A stretch of DNA of 64,000 bases from the NCBI GenBank assembly GCA_930367215.1, contig OV884058.1:102695802-102759801 (forward strand). Reading direction: 5' to 3'. The DNA comes from Pollenia angustigena. Taxonomy: Eukaryota > Arthropoda > Insecta > Diptera > Polleniidae. Numbering within the stretch: position 1 is the first letter of the stretch; each line of letters begins with the position of its first letter. Below the pieces are notes generated by a model, which saw only the letters and a program-made list of their open reading frames with translations, did not search any database and was not told the origin of the DNA. Below are positions 56,511 through 64,000 of this stretch, piece after piece. A program made the translations under genes and the position numbers.

Positions 56511-58799
56511 CATCTACTTAGCTGGAAAATAACCGATCAACGAAACTGAGAAAAGGTAAAAAAAATACTGAGTGGATCGATACTTCAAGAACAGAAAGTA
56601 AAAATCATACATGGGCAGACAGGAAAACAACTCCAACAAATCGTGCAATATGGAGATGCTTTGGGGAAGCCATGTGCTTCCAAAATGGGTTTATGGAGAA
56701 AGAAACTCTGTGTTGTCAAATCGCAAGGATTCTTTTGTGTACCCTTTGAACGAAAAGTTGACTAAAATCGAACTTTCAGTTTTTTTTAACAAAAAAATGT
56801 ATGTCGCCTTTTTTCAAAAAAATTTTATGTCGCTTGCGTCGCCTTCTTTGAAATTTCAGTAACTTGAATTTTTTTTTTTTTTTTTGAAAATGTTCACTTC
56901 TTTTGAAAACACCCTGTCTTTGTAGCAAATAAATCTTTTTTTTTTTTTTTTGGTTATTTTTGCCATTAAACATTTTTACTTAATTATTTTGTTTATTTCC
57001 TTTAATCTCTAAACTCGTCAACTTCTGGCTCTTTTCCTTTGTGTCATTGAAGATGTTTTTCTGTTTGTTTTGTTCGTTTATTTATTTTAGATGGATGATG
57101 GAAAAGTGTCGGGTATTATTTTAACTTGTAACTGGGGTTTTTTTATGTATTTTTCGCACACGTGCAACACAAATAAATAGAAGTAGTAGCGGCAGCCGCA
57201 GCAGCAGAAGCAAAAACAACAACTACAACTTACAAAACAAAGTAATAACTATAACAACAGGTAATACATAGTGTGTACTAGTTAACTATATATCTTAAAG
57301 ATACATACCAAGCAAAATCGTACATGTCTAGTTTAGATAGACAATATAAATTTTACTACCTGCACGACGATGTGGCAAGATCTTCGTGAGAATTTATTTT
57401 TCTCAGTATTACGTTGGCTTGAGTATTTACCCAACAACCTAAAAATGTCCACATTTATCTGCGTCTAGTGTCTATGGATTTTGAACACTTGTGTGTTGAA
57501 TGGTTCCAAAACTTTCTTCGTCATAACATCTACACATTTTTCTGTTTGTTTTACTGCTTTTTTCTGCTCTCTATATTTTTGTTTTTATTAGAGACACGTT
57601 TCGATAAAAGGTAATGAAATTTTTTTACAATAAAACCGTTAAGTTGGTAAGATATTATTGTTGTTGTTGTTGTTGCAGTTCTTAGTCTAAGTGGCCACAA
57701 AATGTTGTATGTAGGTAGTTGATATTCGTATTATGTAGTTGTACGTTAGTCGCTGGTGTGGTGTTACTATTACTCATGTTGTGTTGTTGCCCTTCTATCA
57801 TTCGTTCGTTTTAGTTGTTGTTGTTTTTCTACAGTTCCATTGTAAGGTCAGGTGTAAATTACTTTCCGTATGTGGGTTGGTCATCATCCATTTGGTGTGT
57901 TTATACTATTTCTTTTTCACATGGTTTTCTTTTTTGGGTTTTGTGCTCTTTTTTATCTAGGTTGAATATTAATTACTGCTAATTAATATTCTTTTTCTTT
58001 GAAAAGTCTTTGAAATTTTTCAAAGAAAAAATCGTCATGAAAACACATAAAAATCACAACATGAAAAGCAAATAACACAAAGACGGTGGTCTCTAACAAA
58101 AACGATTTGAGTTTTAAGAATTTTTTGAGATAAAGGCTGAATAGAAATTAACAACTGGAAAATTATTCATTAGTGTTGAGTTAGAAACGTCATGAAAAAC
58201 GAATTGAGCAAAATTAGGCAATTCGCAATTTGGAATTGTGTAATAAATTAAAAGGTTTCCCTGGATACTTGGGCAAGAACGATTAAAGGGCTTGCTGCTT
58301 TTGAATAAGGTGTAGCGTGTTTTAACCAGAGATTGGAAAACTAGCAGAGTTGGCATTTTTGGTACATTTTTGTGATTTTTTGTGATATAATTTAAAAAAT
58401 TAATTAAATTTTGCACCACTAAACAAATTATTAGTATCAATTAAATATTTTTTGATATTACCAGCATTTTCGGCAGTAATGTTTGTGATACATATACGTA
58501 AGTAAACGTTTAATGCACTTACTTAAGTTTTAATTTAAAACTGATTTTATTTTTGATTAAAAACACTGGTGAGGTTTTTTTCTGTGTACATACCTACCTT
58601 TCGATATTCAAAAGTATATACAGTGGTACCCCATATCAAATAGAGCAGTAACGTATAAGACACTTTCCAATAGGTTTCAAAAAAAAATAAAAAGCTTTTA
58701 AAATCTTTAAAGCTGCATTTACAAAGAATAAAAATTTCAAGCAAGGAATGGCAACACCTAAAGGACCTTAGCCATATTTCTTCCATCGCATTATCAGCC
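56511..58799. other. AT-rich stretch with T-runs and GTT/GCA microsatellites
   Basis: T-runs lie at 56868-56885 and 56937-56951. A GCAGCAGCAG-type patch is at about 57190-57215, and (GTT)n ending in 'gcagtt' at 57658-57677. Around 57970-58030 'ttctttttctttgaaaa' and 'tttcaaagaaaaaatcg' form a hairpin. No gene recognised. Confidence 0.4.
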
Positions 58800-59534
58800 T
58801 TTAGCAATGAAATTACATTTTAGAAGTATTATTTTGTTAAGACTGTTGAAGCCTTTTGCGAAAATGGGCGTTCAAATCAAAATGTATTTTGTACACCTCG
58901 TCAGCATAATCGACCGAATGTGTCCACAATCGGAAGAATTATTTGAGCAAACTGGGTCTGTAGGAAATGTGATAACACCTGTTTGGCGCGGTTTACGGGC
59001 TGGCGGCGCCATCGAGCCGTACTTGTTCGAAAATGAGGTCGGTCATGCAGTTACGGTGAATGGTGGTCGCTATCGCGAGATGATACCGGTCTTCTTGTTG
59101 CTAGAAATTGAAATTTGACGACATGTGGTTCCAACAAGATGGTGCCACTTGCCACACAGCTACCGCGAGAAACTCAATCGCCGTTTTATCTGACGACGTG
59201 GCGATATTAATTGGGCGTCACGATCATGTGATTTGACAACGTTGACTTCCTTCTTTGGGGATATTTAAAAGAAAAAGTGTACGCCAATAAGCCAGGAACA
59301 GTTCATGAGATAAAGGGTGAGATAATTCAGCACATTAACGACATTGAACCTCTCAGAGACATTGAAAATATGGACCATTGAATAGAGGTATGCTACCGAA
59401 GCCGTGGCGAGCATTTGAGCGATATTTAGTTTCACACATAATTGGTATAGATCATCATAATAAAACATATAAAGATAATTCTTGGAAAACTTTTTTATTT
59501 ATTTACAATTAACATCGTTAGACCACCCTTTACA
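58800..59534 (+). pseudogene. Mariner-like transposase, internally deleted and frameshifted
   Basis: The 58807-59118 frame reads 'EQTGSVGNV' (linker after the N-terminal helix-turn-helix) joined directly to 'TPVWRGLRAGGAIEPYLFEN' and 'AVTVNGGRYREMI', from the DDE catalytic domain. The region between, including the first catalytic Asp, has been lost. In a shifted frame 'FDDMWFQQDGATCHTATARN' (about 59117-59176) carries the second catalytic Asp, in QDGATCHTA. The tail continues with stops to about 59460, and a right-end-like 'ttagaccacccttta' lies at 59519-59533. Tc1/mariner membership is clear; the subfamily is not. Confidence 0.85.
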
Positions 59535-59639
59535 TAATATTAAATGAAAAGCCGTAAATTTTTCGAATGCAAAACAAATTCTCTCTAAATCTTAAAAAAT
59601 TTCAATGTGGTTGTGTTTTTGTTGCAAAAAATATATGAG

Positions 59640-60961
59640 TAGGGATGAGATTTTCATGCACTAAAAAATAAAAAATATGCGCATAAAATATGCACTAAAA
59701 ACTCCAAAATATGCCTTGAAAAAATAAAAAAATATGCACTAAAATCTCGAACATTTTCATTAAAAAGGCGTTTTTTTTAATTAAAAAAAAAAAAAAAACA
59801 AAATAAAAAAAAAGTTAAGTCTAATATTTTTTTAAACTTAGTTTAAATAACTAATTTAAATTTTTGTTTGCATAAACTAATAAATACTTTTTTTTATTAT
59901 CAAAAGTAAGCCTTTCTCTGTTCGGCCGCAAAAAACTTTTGTACACGGAAAATGATCTTCCAAAGTCAACCGAAGTTATAGGAGCATACTTGGAGGATGC
60001 CGATTCATTTGGAGAATATTAATTTTCTAATTCAAATCCCACATTTGTTTCCAGATCAAAAATAGTTGAAATTTCTTTTATATTTTGAAATCCTAAATTT
60101 TTTGCAAAACATTTGAATTTTTTTTACTTTCTGCATATCAGTTAATGTGTCTTGAGTTGTCTTAAGTAAACAATATTTCTCAAATTTAGTTATTGTTACA
60201 CCAATAAATCCGTAGTTGGAAAATACAAATGCTAATTGACTTTTAATGTTATTTTATTTTAATATTTCTTTTACCTTTTTAATTTCATAAGCCCCGGTAG
60301 CAAGAAGTTCTTCAATAACATTTTTAAATTGCTCAAAATTTTTTGAATAGTATTCTACAGCATCTAGCCAGGTTAATACTGACTGCGGTGGTATGGGTAC
60401 CAAGGGATACATTTCATTAAAAATTACAACTCGTAAAGGAGCCTTTAAAAATATATATTTAAAGTATGAAACCAATAAATCAATACTATCGAATTGGCTT
60501 CTAATTTCCTCTACACCTCAGTACCACCCATATTCCAAGAAAGTAACATGTGAACCGTTTTGGATACCATATTTTAAGCTCATTGGCAGCCTTAAACATG
60601 TAATCGGTTAAGAATAGAAGGATCTTTTGTCTAAATTTTGAAAATTTTTTTCCAAAAAATTAATTTATTGATCTTAAATTTTTTTTTGGAAGACTTTTTT
60701 GTGTATTTGGAAATTTTTTGTAGAAATTTATTTTATTATGGGAATTTAAAAAATATCACTCAAAAATGTTAAAATATGCAAAAATATGCATTTAAAACCA
60801 AAATATGCAAAAATATGCATTTTCACAAAAATATGCAACAATATGCAAAAACAAATCGATGCCATTTTAAAGCAAATTAAATGATTCGGAAAGATAATTG
60901 GTCGACATCGATCTTAGACTATCTACAAAAAACATGCATTTGCATGGAAATCGCATCCCTA
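59640..60961 (-). mobile_element. hAT transposon copy, 1322 bp, perfect 8-bp duplication
   Basis: TATATGAG lies directly outside both ends (59632-59639 and 60962-60969). The left end TAGGGATGAGATTTTCATGC and the right end, inward TAGGGATGCGATTTCCATGC, are the inverted repeats. Both subterminal regions carry many 'aaaatatgca' motifs (about 59675-59740 and 60770-60850). Decayed transposase coding lies on the minus strand. It is internally deleted relative to a full hAT. Confidence 0.92.
59915..60475 (-). pseudogene. hAT transposase remnant
   Basis: The 60475-60254 frame contains 'VPIPPQSVLTWLDAVEYYSK' and 'NFEQFKNVIEELL', a segment found before the dimerisation domain in hAT transposases. After stops, another frame near 60000-59920 reads 'YAPITSVDFGRSFSVYKSFL' and 'RPNREK', the conserved ERSFS-type dimerisation motif with the usual Glu replaced by Gly. 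Frameshifts and stops make it non-functional. Confidence 0.82.
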
Positions 60962-60969
60962 TATATGAG

Positions 60970-62459
60970 TTTAAAAGAACGTAGCTGTATTCTTCATCTT
61001 TATTCAGTAAATCTGCGACATTTGATTACAAAAATTGCTTAAGTTTCTTAACATTTCGAGCCCTATTTGCGATACATTAACTCCAATCTTGAATAGCTCT
61101 GGATTTGATGCATCTTTGTAGAGCCGGAGTTGTTAGAATGAGAATATTAATTTGAAATTTTTAAGGATTAATTTCCTGGTTTTATTTGACCATTTAAAAG
61201 GTACTGCATTAAAAAAAACAGTTAAAAGTCAAAAAATTACCAGTCGGAGTTGGAGTCGGATTTAAAAAATTTTCCCGGTTGGAGTCGGAGTAAGAACTAT
61301 TTCTTGGAAACTCCAGAGCCCTGGTTAAATATATTCGAGGAAAGAAATCATGAATTCGCATATTAATCCAGCCCCTTAAAATTTAGAATTCCCTTTCAAG
61401 CATGAAATAAAAGTTAAGTTTATTTTTCATTCATATTTTAGATATTTATTAAATATTTTTTTATTTTTTGTAATATTTTCTTTTTCTTTCTTTACTAGTT
61501 TACAAAGAATTACACATAATTTTTTTTTTAAAAGTTTTTTTTTATAAATAGAACAGTAATTTCACCAAAAGTAGAGGAATTTAAAAACATTTATAAGATA
61601 AAAACGCTATAATACACTTTGTACATTAAAAGAAATTAGAAAAGTAAATTGAATTGAATTAGAAGAAAATTAATAGCAGAAACAAATTAATAATTATTAT
61701 AAAGTTAATGTATTCTACAGATCACAGAACATATAAAAATAAAAAAATTTAATAAAAAAAAAAAACAAAATTTTAGTTAAAAAAGCCGGGAAAAAATTAA
61801 ATAAAATAATAGGAATATCATCTTATAACAAAAATTACGATAATAAAAATTGCAGTTTCTTTTCTTTTAAATTATTTCTCTTAGTTCTTAAAAAAATTAT
61901 AATTAATAGGATAAAATTAATTAAAAATCATTTTATTATTGCTTTGCATTAAACAAAAAAAAAAAAAAAAATTTTAAATAAAAACTTACAAATTATATAA
62001 AAACTTAAGTAAAAAAAAAACAGAATAATTTTAAACTTTTATTAAAGCTATGCCAAGTTAATTGTTAATAATATTTTTTTACTTGCAAAACAAAATTGTA
62101 TTTTGCAATTAATTATTTTTGTTTTTTTTTCATTAATTAAGCATAAAATTAGTTTTTCGTTTTTTAAATTTTTCTCAAATTTTTTTTTAATTTCTGTTAT
62201 TTGCTTACTAAACTAAAGCTAAAATTATAATTAAAGTTTATAAAAAAAATTGTTTAAAACTAAATTAAAAAGGCTGCTTTGAAATTAAAATATTAAGATT
62301 CGAGAAAGTTGAGTTTAAGTTGGAAATCAAAAAACAAAAAAAAAAACAGCCTTTTACGGTTTTACAGGATTTTCTGTTTTGTTTGTTTAATTAACTGAGG
62401 AATTCATGGTTTTTCTTAATTAAATTAATAAAACGTTACATTAGATTACATTTGAACAT
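60970..62459. other. Extremely AT-rich stretch; possible 3' UTR of the 62460-62507 exon
   Basis: Dense A- and T-runs with multiple AATAAA-like signals on both strands over 61400-62340. If the candidate exon on the minus strand is real, this would be its 3' untranslated region. 61000-61330 includes repeated 'gagttggagtcgg' / 'gttggagtcggagt' phrases. Confidence 0.35.
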
Positions 62460-62507
62460 CTAACAAGACTGCGACTGCCTGCTGTCCAAGTTTTTTTCAG
62501 GGTTTAC
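62460..62507 (-). CDS. Candidate terminal coding exon (15 codons plus stop), host gene unknown
   Basis: On the minus strand a strong 3' splice site, 'tttttgttatctttgcag' (62525-62508), is followed by GTAAACCCTGAA... In phase 0 this reads VNPEKNLDSRQSQSC and a TAG (62462-62460). The other two phases stop almost at once. The segment is more balanced in composition than the flanking AT-rich DNA and contains a Ser/Gln-rich tail. The rest of the gene would lie beyond 64000 on this strand. I do not recognise the peptide. A 15-codon reading can occur by chance, so this is a hypothesis. Confidence 0.33.
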   Translation of the reverse strand, partial: VNPEKNLDSRQSQSC

Positions 62508-62649
62508 CTGCAAAGATAACAAAAAGATTTCAAATTAATTATAATGTTAACAAACAACAAATTTTAACAAAAACTATATTTGCTTAAACGAAATAAAATT
62601 AAATTTGCAACAACAGTTTATATTATTTCTTGTATGCAGGGTTACAATT

Positions 62650-63870
62650 TGGTACAGAAAAAAAAGGTTTTTTGGGGTTGGTTCTTTTTATTTATAAATA
62701 TGTAATTATAATTGAACACTTAAAAAAAATTTCACTGTGTTTAGCTATTTTTTAACATCATGGTATTATGGGGCTTTTTTAAAAATGTATTAGGAATTTA
62801 AAAAGGAGCTAAAAGCTGTAAAAGACATTTTTTTAGTTTAACAAATCCTATTTTTCCAAATGAATATTTTTGCAATTTTTATGACTTTTAAGATATTTAG
62901 AAATTTTGTGTAGGTTAAGTAGATTTTTGACACAATGGTATTTTAGGGATTTTTTGAAATTTATTAGGAATTCTAGAAATAAGTTTCTGGAATCAAAAAA
63001 AAAAGATATAAAGCTGTAAAATCATTTTTTTCAATGCACAACAATTTTTTTAAATTTTTTTTTTATTTTAAGTAATTTTGCTTGGAAATTTTTATAACTT
63101 TTTAGGAATTTAAGTTTGTTTTTTCACAATTTTGAATTATTTTCCTTAATATACATGAGTAAATACCTGTAAATGATAACATTAAAATAATTTTTAGGAT
63201 TGTGTAACCATTTTAAAACATAAAGGTATTTTGGGGATTTTTTAAAATTTATTGGGAGTTTAAAAATAAGTTGCAAAAATCAAAAAAAGGAAGTAAAGCT
63301 AATTTTTTTTATACAAATAATATTTTTAAAAATTCGTTTTTACGGTTGACAATTATATATTATTATATATTTAAGAATTTTTATAACTTTTTGGGACTTT
63401 AAAGAAAAAAGTTCGTTTTTATTAAAATTTTGAAAAGTTTTCTTTTATGTAAAAGTAAATACCTTTAATTGATTGCATTAAAATAATTTATGCGATGGCT
63501 GAGACATTTTGCAACAAAAAGGTATTTTGGGGATTTTTTGGAATTTATTAGGAATTTATTAGGATTCCTGTCACAATCTAAAAAAAGAACCTAATACCTT
63601 TTTAATAGATAAATTAATTTTTTTTTTAATTTTCTTGCTTAACTTTAAAGGGTTTTTACATATTTTTGACATTTTCTTTCTTTAGGAGAAGGCTGAGCTT
63701 AAATTTATCTAAGGTAATCAATAACAATGGTGTATTAATTTAGCAATATTTTAAATATAATGCTGTTAGCAATTTTCTTATTTGCCATTTAGAAATTTAA
63801 AAAACAAAATGGTATTGGATTCTTTTTAATTTTTTAGGAATTAACAAAAAAAGTTTTTTTAAACTTTGTT
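62650..63870. repeat. Degenerate ~290-bp tandem repeat
   Basis: The phrase 'ggtattttggggatttttt' or a variant appears at about 62762, 62938, 63226, 63522 and 63812. Spacings are about 176, 288, 296 and 290 bp. Between them 'aaagctgtaaaa', 'agtaaatacctgtaaatgat' / 'agtaaatacctttaattgat' and 'cattaaaataatttt' recur in order. It is old and diverged. It would lie in the last intron if the 62460-62507 exon is real. Confidence 0.75.
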
Positions 63871-63989
63871 TTTTTTTTGGACAATTTCAGGGACTGCAGA
63901 AAACCATGAATGCTAATAAAAATTATTAATTAAATGGAAATGGAATTTAAGAATTTATATGTATATATATTTATTATTGTGTTTTTTTA

Positions 63990-64000
63990 TACCCTTCACC
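63990..64000 (+). repeat. Start of another E1 repeat at the window edge
   Basis: TACCCTTCACC is identical to the first 11 bases of E1 copy 2 (20745). The element continues outside the window. Confidence 0.5.

Overview
The window is strongly AT-rich, non-coding, repeat-filled eukaryotic DNA. The element mix suggests an insect, most likely a higher fly (blow fly or house fly type). It contains Tc1/mariner, pogo-like, hAT, Harbinger-like and Transib DNA transposons, Jockey- and RTE-type retrotransposon debris, tRNA-derived SINEs, many MITEs and GTT/CAG microsatellites. Assignment to flies is inference from repeat style and base composition; no marker gene was found. No intact host gene was recognised. 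The only candidate host coding sequence is a tiny terminal exon on the minus strand near 62.5 kb.

Layout. 0-13 kb: degenerate interspersed repeats, several MITEs (some nested) and a 676-bp hAT MITE with a perfect 8-bp duplication (6826-7501). 13-20 kb: two half-copies of a TA-flanked element, a deleted Tc1-like element, a Jockey-type reverse transcriptase remnant split by a poly(A)-tailed SINE, a 1-kb inverted-repeat element, and a hAT element (18376-19688) whose ends are packed with GGTTAACC-like motifs. 20-28 kb: an interspersed repeat carrying an RTE-like fragment that itself carries a MITE, then pogo-like and long-inverted-repeat MITEs. 29-35 kb: a hAT copy with transposase remnants and exact 8-bp duplications (29783-31550) that hosts a Harbinger-like MITE, then two large MITEs. 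35.9-38.1 kb: a 2-kb satellite of about 24-bp units built round the palindrome TTTTCTATAGAAAA, interrupted by a 118-bp-armed foldback whose loop contains a tRNA B-box/T-arm. 39.9-41.3 kb: a three-level nest (MITE in MITE in Tc1). 41-47.4 kb: foldbacks, small MITEs, a third copy of the interspersed repeat and a poly(A)-tailed Jockey fragment.

49.5-53.2 kb is the most interesting segment: a structurally complete 2775-bp Transib element (49845-52619), the family from which RAG1 is thought to derive. It has a CGGCG duplication on both sides and termini that read CACAGTA/CACAGTG, then 23/22 bp, then GCAAAAATC, like recombination signal sequences. It encodes the RAG1-like catalytic region, including the second Asp, a CxxC...HxxxxH zinc set and the catalytic Glu. 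The 5' end of the reading frame is broken. It sits inside a TA-flanked element whose second copy, near 14.38 kb, preserves the unoccupied target site.

53-64 kb: a TTA-flanked MITE, a tRNA-headed SINE candidate, an internally deleted mariner-like transposase, another hAT copy with an 8-bp duplication (59640-60961), and a candidate terminal exon. Upstream of that exon, in what would be its intron, is a degenerate ~290-bp tandem repeat. The elements do not form a pathway; the window records repeated nested insertion followed by decay.
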